Shown here piece by piece: positions 24,293 to 32,071 of a stretch of DNA of 64,000 nt. This DNA is from Mesobacillus subterraneus (GTDB lineage Bacteria; Bacillota; Bacilli; Bacillales; Cytobacillaceae), in contig NZ_JAMBOF010000010.1 in NCBI RefSeq assembly GCF_023715485.1, positions 81,814 to 145,813 on the forward strand. The letters are read 5' to 3'. Below the pieces are notes generated by a model that saw only the letters and a program-made list of their open reading frames with translations, ran no database searches and was not told the origin of the DNA. The position numbers and the translations under genes are program-made. Within the stretch, counting starts at the first letter, position 1. Every line of letters begins with the position of its first letter.

Positions 24293-25543
24293 TCAGATAA
24301 CAACATTTTGTTTATGCTGTTCTATGTAAGCTGCTAATCCTTGTTTGAATTGCTGGATTTCTTCAATTGTATTATATGGAGCAAGACCGATGCGGACCCA
24401 GCCACCTTGTTCTTCTACACCTAGTACTTCGGCCATCGTGGAAGCATAGAAATCACCATCAGCCACACACATATTATATTTTTCAGCTAGCCACTCGGTT
24501 ACGTTTCGGGAATTTTGTCCTTCAATCGTAAAAGCAAAGGTTGGTGTTCTTTGCCCTGAAGCAGCACGATATAACTTAACTTCCGGCAGGCTCCGTAAAA
24601 AACTCTCCACATCCGCCGCAAGCTGATTTTCATATTCTTCAATTTCATGCATAGCCGAACGCAGTCGTTCCCGTCTTGTCTCACCATAGCCAAGTTCCTC
24701 AATGAATTTGATCGCCCCGATCACTCCTGCTATTCCTTCATGATTTTGCGTCCCTGTTTCAAGCTTGTAAGGAATCTCAGTCGGAGCAGGCTGAAGCTTA
24801 TATACAGGGAGCTTTTCAAATAAGTTTTCCTTGACTACGGCGATTCCGACATGCGGCCCGAAAAACTTATAGGCAGAGCAAAGAAGAATGTCACAACCCA
24901 AATCATCAACATCGATCGCTAAATGTGGAACACCGTGGACTGCATCGACAATTACCAAGGCCCCGACTTCCTTGGCACGTTTGATAACCTCACCTATATC
25001 CGTAACTGTACCAGTTACATTGGAGGACATTCCAACTGCCACCAGCTTCGTTTTGGGTGTAATCAGCTCCTCTAGATCCTCTAAATTCAGAGTAAAGGTT
25101 TCTGGATTAAGCTTGATGAATTTAACCTCTGCTCCCCGGTCCCTTGCAAGGGTGATCCACGGGTCGACATTGGCACGATGATCCAGCTCGGTGACAACAA
25201 TTTCGTCACCTTCATTAATAAAACCGGCAAGACTGCGGGCGATCGCAAAGGCGTGTGTTGTCATGTTTGCTCCAAATGCAACCTCTTTCGCCTGGCATCC
25301 GAGTAAATCAGCTACCGCCTCCCTGGCTTCATCCAGCACCGCATCCGTATTAACACTGGTGTTAAAGGTCCCATGAAGATTAGCCATCCCATTACGTATG
25401 TAACGATACATCGACTCAATCGCAAAATCGGCCATCTGTGTACCGCCCGGGCCGTCAAAGTAAATCACCTGTTGATCATTGTCCCTGCGATTCAAAGCAG
25501 GAAATCTCTCTCTCACTTGTTCAATCGGAAACTGCTTTGCCAA
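24293..25543 (-). CDS. Class-V aminotransferase, cysteine-desulfurase-like (VC1184 subfamily)
   Basis: PLP-dependent enzyme of 416 residues. TELDHRANVDPW binds the cofactor ring, IVDAVHGVPHLAIDVDDLG gives the Asp/His pair, and SAYKFFGPHVG carries the Schiff-base lysine. It falls with NifS/SufS-type enzymes, but the mobile catalytic-loop cysteine (HHCAQP in SufS) is missing; the region reads VADGDFYASTMAE, as in the VC1184-like subfamily of unknown substrate. TTG start with AAGGAG about 9 bases upstream. Monocistronic. Desulfurase, selenocysteine lyase or epimerase activity cannot be separated from sequence. Confidence 0.85.
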   Translation of the reverse strand: MAKQFPIEQVRERFPALNRRDNDQQVIYFDGPGGTQMADFAIESMYRYIRNGMANLHGTFNTSVNTDAVLDEAREAVADLLGCQAKEVAFGANMTTHAFAIARSLAGFINEGDEIVVTELDHRANVDPWITLARDRGAEVKFIKLNPETFTLNLEDLEELITPKTKLVAVGMSSNVTGTVTDIGEVIKRAKEVGALVIVDAVHGVPHLAIDVDDLGCDILLCSAYKFFGPHVGIAVVKENLFEKLPVYKLQPAPTEIPYKLETGTQNHEGIAGVIGAIKFIEELGYGETRRERLRSAMHEIEEYENQLAADVESFLRSLPEVKLYRAASGQRTPTFAFTIEGQNSRNVTEWLAEKYNMCVADGDFYASTMAEVLGVEEQGGWVRIGLAPYNTIEEIQQFKQGLAAYIEQHKQNVVI

Positions 25544-25657
25544 CCTGCACCACTCCTTAATGCCAGAATTGCTTTCAAGCTATATTATGTCATAATTTTC
25601 AATTAATTTAAAGGTTGCTGCTACTTCCTCTTGATAAATATTTCGACTAACGAAAAA

Positions 25658-25680
25658 AGCATGAGAACCGTCCCCATGCT
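25658..25680. repeat. REP-like palindrome (GGGGACGGTTCT family)
   Basis: 23-bp palindrome (revcomp AGCATGGGGACGGTTCTCATG plus CT). A second copy differing at two bases lies at 55030-55052. Here it also serves as the terminator of the following minus-strand gene (TTTTTTC follows). Confidence 0.6.
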
Positions 25681-26049
25681 TCATTTTAATTCATCATAAA
25701 ACTTCTTTGGATTAGAAATATTGTTTTCAATGAAGAAATTCGCCTGATGTTTGAACATTTCTATGTAGGATTCTCTATCCAAGCTCAAATCTCCTAATTC
25801 ATCTACATTTCCTTCAACTTGTACAGTATTTGCTTTCAAATCCAAAATAACAGTCATATATGTTTTTCCTTTGTAAGAAACTGTACCAATTACTTGCTTC
25901 TTCCCTAAATCTACATGAGGAAATTCATGATGCACCCCTGTAGGTTTAAATAACGTGATCCCAACATTCGACACACCAGCAATTGTATTCATATCAATTA
26001 TTCTTCTTTTACCCCGTCCTGATTTGTTCAAGATGTATCTACTAACCAT
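25681..26049 (-). CDS. Hypothetical protein, coupled to upstream membrane gene
   Basis: Cytosolic protein of 122 residues without a recognised domain; beta-rich middle (HHEFPHVDLGKKQVIGTVSY, KTYMTVILDLKANTVQVEGN) and helical C-terminus (SYIEMFKHQANFFIENNI). I start it at the ATG at 26049, which overlaps the stop of the preceding small membrane gene by 8 bases (ATGGTTAG); it has no ribosome site of its own, so translational coupling is likely and the two products probably act together. Confidence 0.6.
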   Translation of the reverse strand: MVSRYILNKSGRGKRRIIDMNTIAGVSNVGITLFKPTGVHHEFPHVDLGKKQVIGTVSYKGKTYMTVILDLKANTVQVEGNVDELGDLSLDRESYIEMFKHQANFFIENNISNPKKFYDELK

Positions 26050-26251
26050 AGAAGCCAACAGCGTTAAGAATGAACACGCCTATCAAAGTAACGCTTACCC
26101 CCGTCAAAGCAGCAATCCCAACAGTGCGACCTTTCTTCGTGTCTACCCAAACAGTGAAAGAGACAATGATTGTAAAGATGATTCCAAAGAAAATTGCCGC
26201 AAATGGATTCGTCGGTGTAATCCAGTCATACCAATTCAAAAAGTCCATCAA
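26042..26251 (-). CDS. Small two-span membrane protein
   Basis: About 69 residues: MMDFLNWYDWITPTNPF, then two hydrophobic helices (FAAIFFGIIFTIIVSFTVWV and GIAALTGVSVTLIGVFILN) separated by DTKKGRT. The TTG at 26251 is spaced 8 bases from GGAGG; the ATG right after it is the alternative. Overlaps the next gene by 8 bases. No family recognised; a two-gene operon of unknown role. Confidence 0.6.
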   Translation of the reverse strand: MMDFLNWYDWITPTNPFAAIFFGIIFTIIVSFTVWVDTKKGRTVGIAALTGVSVTLIGVFILNAVGFYG

Positions 26252-26484
26252 AGCACCCGCCTCCATTCCAATTATTTACTAATAATACGAAAACTGGAGC
26301 AAAAGGTTTCATTTCTTTTATAAGCACAGGGTCGGTTGTGTTGTTTTAAATGAATAGGTACTTGATTCCAATTTCTGTGATAGGTAGAGGGTATCTGTTA
26401 TTCATTTATTGTTTTAATTTATGGTCATTGACTATCCTACTCGTTAGATTAGAAGTGACACTGCTGACTAGAGAAACATCTCTT

Positions 26485-26976
26485 CTAAGAATTTTGCTTA
26501 ATCTGTTCTACTACAAACGTTAAGAAATTGGGATATGTGGAGTTTCCTTGCAAGAATTGTGACACTGGCAACATAGGGAATATGACAGTATCTCGATCTT
26601 TTGAATACAGCAGACTCTCTGTTTCGATACTTTTATATACTCCATCAAGTTTAGAGGTGTAAGTAGCTACTGACTCAAATTCATACCAGTCAAAGTCCTG
26701 TCTTGTATTTTCCTTAATTACCTCACCTATATATGCTCCAATTCGAGAAACGAAAACATCAAAATGCTCCTCTAATAGTCCTTTTCCCATGTCAGTATTC
26801 ATTAATCTGGTTGTATACCTATCAATATAACGGATACTTTCAATACTGAAGTCTAAATTCCTCTTAGTCAGATTCTCCTTATCCCAGGGATCATCCGAGA
26901 CATCACGATACATTAATGTCGCAATACCTTTTAAATCATCTTTTATTAACTTTTTTCTTTTAAAAATACCAAACAT
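26485..26976 (-). CDS. Hypothetical cytosolic protein
   Basis: Protein of 163 residues: MFGIFKRKK start, then helical segments FSIESIRYIDRYTTRLM, LEEHFDVFVSRIGAYIGEVI and a conserved-looking FPMLPVSQFLQGNSTYPNFL near the end. The pattern RIGAYxGEVIxxN...W...Y resembles uncharacterised bacillar proteins that accompany polymorphic toxins, but no toxin gene is adjacent. ATG with GGAGATAA upstream. Function unknown. Confidence 0.6.
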   Translation of the reverse strand: MFGIFKRKKLIKDDLKGIATLMYRDVSDDPWDKENLTKRNLDFSIESIRYIDRYTTRLMNTDMGKGLLEEHFDVFVSRIGAYIGEVIKENTRQDFDWYEFESVATYTSKLDGVYKSIETESLLYSKDRDTVIFPMLPVSQFLQGNSTYPNFLTFVVEQIKQNS

Positions 26977-27049
26977 TATATGGTTATCTCCTTTAAAGTA
27001 GTCAGCCTAGTTAAAACCATAGTTGCGTCAAAGGCATATTTTTTAGGAA

Positions 27050-27424
27050 TTATCGAGTTAAATGCTCTTTAAAAATCAGTTTAAAATTAGGCTTGAAGTC
27101 TACTTCAACCGTTTGCTGTGTTTCCTCATTTATAATGGTCATGAGTATGCTTGAACGCTCCTTTTTATCCGAGGTAATTTCAAATTTTTCTACGCGTTTC
27201 AAATCAAGCAGCGTAATCAATCTTGTTGAATTTCGTTCTTTCACCTGGATTTTCACTTCTCCGTATGATGGTGAAATCGTTACATCGAACTCCTCTTCCT
27301 GGTTGGTGAAATTAAATTTTGCTTCATTATAATAAAACGGCGTATCTTTCGAATGGTTATCTAATAAAGTGGGTTCGCATTCAAATAATGAAATCAATTC
27401 ATCTTCTCCTGGAAAAACAGGCAT
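27050..27424 (-). CDS. Hypothetical beta-rich protein
   Basis: Protein of 124 residues starting MPVFPGEDELISLFECEP, with alternating beta strands (FDVTISPSYGEVKIQVKE, RVEKFEITSDKKERSSILMT, QTVEVDFKPNFKLIF). The ATG at 27424 has GGGGGTAAT 7 bases upstream. No family recognised; the size and composition fit an immunity-type or accessory protein, which is only a guess. Confidence 0.55.
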   Translation of the reverse strand: MPVFPGEDELISLFECEPTLLDNHSKDTPFYYNEAKFNFTNQEEEFDVTISPSYGEVKIQVKERNSTRLITLLDLKRVEKFEITSDKKERSSILMTIINEETQQTVEVDFKPNFKLIFKEHLTR

Positions 27425-27518
27425 TGTATTACCCCCTTTAACCATTTTTTAAGTTAACATAATAATATTATTCATCATACGAGAATTTTCTCAAAATATC
27501 TTTGAAGAATTTATCTGT

Positions 27519-27743
27519 TTATTCTTCTTGAGTGTTCCTATCACTTTTATATTCTAAAAGATCTCCCGGCTGACAGTCCAAAGCCTTACAAATCGCTTCT
27601 AATGTGGATAGACGAATCGCTTTTGCCTTTCCATTTTTCAATATAGAAAGGTTAGCCATTGTTATTCCAACCCTCTCCGAAAGTTCTGTTACGCTCATTT
27701 TCCTTTTAGCCAGCATCACATCAATATTGATTATTATTGCCAT
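27519..27743 (-). CDS. XRE-family regulator, YozG-like
   Basis: DNA-binding protein of 74 residues with one Cro/CI helix-turn-helix: SVTELSERVGITMANLSIL then LSTLEAICKALDCQPGDLLEY, the short HTH_26 form. Together with the upstream DUF2975 membrane gene it reproduces the yoaS-yozG pair of B. subtilis. Spacing of 14 bases from the DUF2975 stop indicates one operon. Target unknown. Confidence 0.85.
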   Translation of the reverse strand: MAIIINIDVMLAKRKMSVTELSERVGITMANLSILKNGKAKAIRLSTLEAICKALDCQPGDLLEYKSDRNTQEE

Positions 27744-27757
27744 GTTATTTATTCACC

Positions 27758-28249
27758 TCAGATTATTAAGTCGTTCTCTGATTTTATATCGATGGCTTCT
27801 TGTAACAGTCTTTGAAGAACAGCCGCAAAGACAGCGATCACCGTCGGAGCAAAAATCATGACCATTCCGACGAGTATGAGACCCGGTGCGTCATCAACCT
27901 CCGCCAGGATATAGACGAATGGTAGGCCTACCACATATAAGCCACTGATTGTGATGGCACAGATTTTGATTTTCTTTAGAGCTCTTACAGATAATTCCGA
28001 GAAAGCATGGTTCTTGTCAATATAGCTTAAAAGCTTAAATGCTTGATACAAAGCGAAATAAAAAGGGATTGCCGAAACATACATAACCACTAAAATGCCA
28101 TATACCACATAAGCCAAATCCCAACCTCTTTCTGCTGCTTCATTCGCTTCATTCGCTATTTGAGGCAGCAAAAATATACACAAAGCAAGAACCGGAATGC
28201 CAATAAAAATAACAGCTACTTTTAAAAAGAGTGTAGAACTTCGTTTCAT
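27758..28249 (-). CDS. DUF2975 membrane protein, YoaS-like
   Basis: Membrane protein of 163 residues with four predicted helices; YGILVVMYVSAIPFYFALYQ and the KNHAFSELSVRALKKIKICA block between helices 2 and 3 are typical of DUF2975. Co-transcribed with the small XRE regulator, an arrangement common in Firmicutes. ATG at 28249 chosen for its GAGGTG site. Possibly a membrane sensor partner of the regulator. Confidence 0.8.
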   Translation of the reverse strand: MKRSSTLFLKVAVIFIGIPVLALCIFLLPQIANEANEAAERGWDLAYVVYGILVVMYVSAIPFYFALYQAFKLLSYIDKNHAFSELSVRALKKIKICAITISGLYVVGLPFVYILAEVDDAPGLILVGMVMIFAPTVIAVFAAVLQRLLQEAIDIKSENDLII

Positions 28250-28363
28250 AAAAAGCACCTCGTTTATTTAATGTTAATTTGAATTTAACATGATTTTTAT
28301 CGATTTACAATAAATTATTATTGAATTTAATTAAATTATTGTTGTTTCCATTTCGAATAAAAA

Positions 28364-28393
28364 AGAGCATTCCTCATTGCAACGAAATGCTCT
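28364..28393 (-). terminator. NUDIX gene terminator
   Basis: AGAGCATTTC / GGAATGCTCT stem with TTTTTTATT on the minus-strand exit. Confidence 0.75.
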
Positions 28394-28488
28394 ATCACTT
28401 AAACTATTCATTTTATAACTTGGCATCTGACTTGTTAGTTCAATAAGAATATAAACAAAAATCCATGGATCATTGCACCCCTGGGATG

Positions 28489-29277
28489 TTAACAATATTC
28501 CTTTTTTACCTCATATCTGCTAATTAATTCGTATGGTCTGACTTTAAATGCTTCATAAGGTAAATAGTTTGCTTCCATTGCATCGAGAGCTCTGCTTTTA
28601 AATTGCTGCCTTGTGATCAATTGATTTATATTGTCACTAGTTAGTTTTGTAAAAACTACTTCAGATGTCTCATTTTCAGCAGGTGTGATATCTCCAGATT
28701 GATACTCACCTCTAAAGACAATACAAGTAACCCCGCTCGTAACGTTTTGATAAATACCTGTTATCCCAAGCAAATGTGCCTTAATCCCAGTTTCTTCAAA
28801 TATCTCTCGGTGAATAGCTTCTTCTAACGTTTCACCTTCTTCTACTTGGCCTCCCGGCATTTCCATAGTATCTGAACGATGAAAATTTCTAACAAGTAAT
28901 ACTTCGCCATCTTTATTTGTTATATATCCACTGACAGACATTATATGTTTAGGCGGATGATATGTAGCCGGATAAGGAGCAGTTGAAGTTAAAAAGTCTT
29001 GATCGCTTTCTATGTAAAGTTCGCCCAATTCTTTTATTTTTTCTTTTGATTCTTTGTGCAGTTCACTATTTCTAATTAGACTTTCTATACTTTCGTAATG
29101 TTCCATACTTCTATATTCCCATATAGCTAAGATGTCGTCTTTACTGTCATTTACCCATCGACCTATTAATTTCGCACCGTTTTTAATTTGATTTGGGTAT
29201 AAATAAGTATGAAAGAAATTATTGAAATCGTTTAGTTTTTCAGGATTGATTTTATAAGTTTTTCTTCTATATATCAT
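28489..29277 (-). CDS. NIPSNAP-NUDIX fusion protein
   Basis: Protein of 262 residues made of two domains: residues about 1-100 are a NIPSNAP/dimeric ferredoxin-like domain (MIYRRKTYKINPEKLNDFNN, LIGRWVNDSKDDILAIWEYR), and about 112-245 a NUDIX hydrolase whose box is GGQVEEGETLEEAIHREIFE followed by ETGI, with all REXXEE-type metal ligands. NUDIX enzymes hydrolyse nucleoside diphosphate derivatives; the fused domain may bring dimerisation or substrate binding. The ATG lies next to a GGGGGAGTT site. Monocistronic. Confidence 0.85.
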   Translation of the reverse strand: MIYRRKTYKINPEKLNDFNNFFHTYLYPNQIKNGAKLIGRWVNDSKDDILAIWEYRSMEHYESIESLIRNSELHKESKEKIKELGELYIESDQDFLTSTAPYPATYHPPKHIMSVSGYITNKDGEVLLVRNFHRSDTMEMPGGQVEEGETLEEAIHREIFEETGIKAHLLGITGIYQNVTSGVTCIVFRGEYQSGDITPAENETSEVVFTKLTSDNINQLITRQQFKSRALDAMEANYLPYEAFKVRPYELISRYEVKKEYC

Positions 29278-29411
29278 TTTCTAACTCCCCCTTTTCCCTC
29301 TAATTTCCACAAAAAGATTAAAATCCCTTCTTTAACTATACTGTCCGTCTGTAGTAGACCTGGGGAATTTCAATCACATTTCCTATATATTGGATTAGAA
29401 AATCCTGGTTT

Positions 29412-29437
29412 GTTTCTTTTTATGATAAAACGGGAAC
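29412..29437 (+). promoter_or_regulatory. Possible sigma-B promoter of DUF1206 gene
   Basis: GTTTCT, 14 bases, GGGAAC, ending 40 bases before the ATG; fits the sigma-B pattern GTTTaa-N12-14-GGGwAw approximately. Confidence 0.4.
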
Positions 29438-29476
29438 TTCTTATATTAAGAGAATCGTAGAGGATGTGTATATGAT

Positions 29477-30325
29477 ATGAATTCCCCGTCAACAGCAGTT
29501 GCAAAAGATAAAATGAGAGAAGTGAAGCCGTGGGTGCGTCGTTTTGGACGTTTTGGTTATATGGCCAAAGGTCTCGTGTACTTAATGATTGGGGTCCTCG
29601 CAGCTCTGGCAGCATTCGGACCAGGAGGCGAAACGACCGGGACATCTGGTGCCCTTCAATCCATCGCCGAAATGCCATTTGGTGAAGTTGCCTTATGGTT
29701 CATCGGAATTGGTTTAATCGGCTATATAATATGGAATTTTATTAAAGCGATTAAGGATCCTGAAAATGAAGGAACCGATGCTAAAGGTCTGATTAAAAGA
29801 ACAGGTTATTTCATTAGTGGAATCATTTATACGAGTCTAGCTTTTGGGGCAATAAAATTAGCTAGTCACACGGGGAATGCTGGTGGTGAAAATTCAGAGA
29901 AAACGATTTCGGCTAAGCTGATGGAACAGCCCTTTGGCGTCTGGTTAGTTGGATTAGTAGGAGCCATTATTATTGGATACGGTGTTTACGAGCTTTATAA
30001 TGGTATAAAAGAGAAATTCATGTCTAAATTCAAAACATATGAAATGAATGATAAGGAACGCAAAACCGCTCGGTTGTCAGGTAAAATAGGTCTGATTTCA
30101 CGAGGGATTGTTCTAAGTATGGTCGGATTTTTCTTCATTCGCACAGCTTACACAAACAACCCCAATGAATCAAAAGGGCTTGGCGGTGCCTTAACAGAAT
30201 TGGCAAACCAGCCATTCGGACAATTTTTACTAGCTTTAGTGGCAGTTGGACTCATTTTATATGGCGTCTACCAAATTATCCGAGGACGCTATCAGCATAT
30301 GAATTTTGGATATGACGGAAAGTAG
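29477..30325 (+). CDS. DUF1206 membrane protein
   Basis: Membrane protein of 282 residues containing three repeats of a two-helix DUF1206 unit: RFGRFGYMAKGLVYLMIGVL (about residue 22), IKRTGYFISGIIYTSLAFGA (about 106) and SGKIGLISRGIVLSMVGFFF (about 197), each followed by a second helix ending in a GxxGYGVY/W-like motif. Function of the family is unknown. The gene is on the plus strand between two minus-strand units and has its own terminator; a sigma-B-like promoter sits upstream. Confidence 0.82.
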   Translation: MNSPSTAVAKDKMREVKPWVRRFGRFGYMAKGLVYLMIGVLAALAAFGPGGETTGTSGALQSIAEMPFGEVALWFIGIGLIGYIIWNFIKAIKDPENEGTDAKGLIKRTGYFISGIIYTSLAFGAIKLASHTGNAGGENSEKTISAKLMEQPFGVWLVGLVGAIIIGYGVYELYNGIKEKFMSKFKTYEMNDKERKTARLSGKIGLISRGIVLSMVGFFFIRTAYTNNPNESKGLGGALTELANQPFGQFLLALVAVGLILYGVYQIIRGRYQHMNFGYDGK

Positions 30326-30360
30326 AATAGATGGAAATAATGAAGAGGATTATTCACGAA

Positions 30361-30389
30361 ATTAGGCCACCTTTAACAGGTGGCCTAAT
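30361..30389 (+). terminator. DUF1206 gene terminator
   Basis: ATTAGGCCACCT / AGGTGGCCTAAT perfect 12-bp stem followed by TTAATAT; may also close the convergent bacteriocin operon. Confidence 0.8.
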
Positions 30390-30470
30390 TTAATATGTGC
30401 ATTCCATTCGATGACCATCATGCAATAGGTTGTTTCAAAAAGATATTCTATTTTTGATTCCAGATATTAC

Positions 30471-32048
30471 TCAGCTATGCAAACTCCCTCTCAACCATGC
30501 CCGTTGCCGGAAAGGTCCAATAGGAACCTGGATTAAACTTGTTTTATTTTCTAGATTCATATTATAAATTTCATCACTCTTTTTCGCGGCAAACCCTAGA
30601 AGCGGGTGTCCTCCAAATCCAAGTGCAGATGCAGCTAATAGTAACCGCTGAACCAGCATCCCTGCTTCCATTTGCAGAATACGATAGCCTCTGTACCCTA
30701 ATTCTTTTCTATAAAAATCCTTGTCTCCTGCAACATGCAGGGTAAGCGGTACCTGCAGCAAATTCACATTATCCAGTGACAAGGCTCCTTGTAAATGGAG
30801 TCGATGATCTCCCTGGAGAATTTCTCTTAATGAATGTTCAGTATGGTCGTAATAGTAGGCTCCATTTGGAATGCCTTCAACATTATAAAGACATCCATAA
30901 ATTGAAACACGAGATTCATTTTTGATAAACGTTGTATCCAAATCATTTCTATAGGTGAATGATGATGCCGCCTCCTGCAGCAGAGTGGCCAGCTGCTGAA
31001 GGCTTACCTTCCCCATTACGAAATCCATCTCCGGAGAAAATCGATTTCTGCTTGCATCAGCCAGATCATACGACAATGGCTCCATATGAGGTAGTTCTAC
31101 TTGAGGACCTTCATATTCTATACTCGGCCGACTATGGATATTCTGCCAGGAAAGTGTGGACTCTAGCATGGATGCTTTATTCAAGGCTGTTACCATCTGA
31201 TAGTCTTTAATAGTTCGTGAACGTTCATAGTGTTCAGCGGCTATTGATGCCAATTCAAGTTTTAACTCTTCTGCAGTTAACTTTCCGTCTAATTCTCGTC
31301 CGCCAGTAGACCAGTTCGTCGCTTCCACGGATAGGGGGATTACTGAATATACGGTCTCCTCATCGTCATCTAGTCCTAACAGGTGATTAATCGCCGAATC
31401 CAGAAATTGAAAGTACACCCCGGAGGCAAAGCCAAACCGTTTTGCTGTTTCCAGTAACTGCCCCATCATTACACCAGCGTCCAGCCCTTGCAGGCGGTAG
31501 GAGAAGTTATTGTATTTAAAGAAATTTTTCCAAAACCTGGTTGATACGAAAACAGCACCAAAACAAGATGAAACATCACAACGGCTTCCGAGAGCGCGGG
31601 ATAGATAGGAATCAAAGTCTCCTTCTCTAAGCAACACCAGGCTGTGGTGTGCTGCTTGATAATGGTACACTCCATCAGGCAAACCATTTACCTTCAGATA
31701 CATATAAAGTTCGTTTGGATACAGCCCGCCACCAGAAGGAGCGAACCGCCGGCCGGATTGCATTGGGTACGAATCATGCTCATTAGAATCGTCAGGATAT
31801 ACGGACTGGCTGACCTGGGTAACGCCAAACACATACCAGAGAAAATGACCGATTCTGTCTAGATCCGGCTTTGCAGGTTCTTGATTTTCAACCAGGCTAA
31901 GTGGTACTTCCGCAGATAATGGAATCACTGGCAAACCACGGTAAAGCTTATTTGAAAGAGGCGCATCATCCCAATCTACTTCCCAGTTAGGCTGATTGGC
32001 ACGATCAATATTAAATTGCAGATTATGCAAAAATTCTTCCAGATTCAT
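30471..32048 (-). CDS. SagB-type azoline dehydrogenase of TOMM bacteriocin cluster
   Basis: FMN-dependent dehydrogenase of 525 residues that would oxidise thiazolines/oxazolines in the precursor to thiazoles/oxazoles. It holds two nitroreductase-like SagB domains: the first (about 60-260) has the hallmark GRRFAPSGGGLYPNELYMYL and GVYHY; the second (about 330-520) has SIYGCLYNVEGIPNGAYYYD and a late AASALGFGGHPLLGF. Fused or tandem SagB proteins are typical of heterocycloanthracin clusters. Last gene of the operon, 23 bases after the YcaO stop; site GGAGGTAAAGAGG before ATG. Confidence 0.9.
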   Translation of the reverse strand: MNLEEFLHNLQFNIDRANQPNWEVDWDDAPLSNKLYRGLPVIPLSAEVPLSLVENQEPAKPDLDRIGHFLWYVFGVTQVSQSVYPDDSNEHDSYPMQSGRRFAPSGGGLYPNELYMYLKVNGLPDGVYHYQAAHHSLVLLREGDFDSYLSRALGSRCDVSSCFGAVFVSTRFWKNFFKYNNFSYRLQGLDAGVMMGQLLETAKRFGFASGVYFQFLDSAINHLLGLDDDEETVYSVIPLSVEATNWSTGGRELDGKLTAEELKLELASIAAEHYERSRTIKDYQMVTALNKASMLESTLSWQNIHSRPSIEYEGPQVELPHMEPLSYDLADASRNRFSPEMDFVMGKVSLQQLATLLQEAASSFTYRNDLDTTFIKNESRVSIYGCLYNVEGIPNGAYYYDHTEHSLREILQGDHRLHLQGALSLDNVNLLQVPLTLHVAGDKDFYRKELGYRGYRILQMEAGMLVQRLLLAASALGFGGHPLLGFAAKKSDEIYNMNLENKTSLIQVPIGPFRQRAWLRGSLHS

Positions 32049-32071
32049 CCTCTTTACCTCCTAGTAACTCC

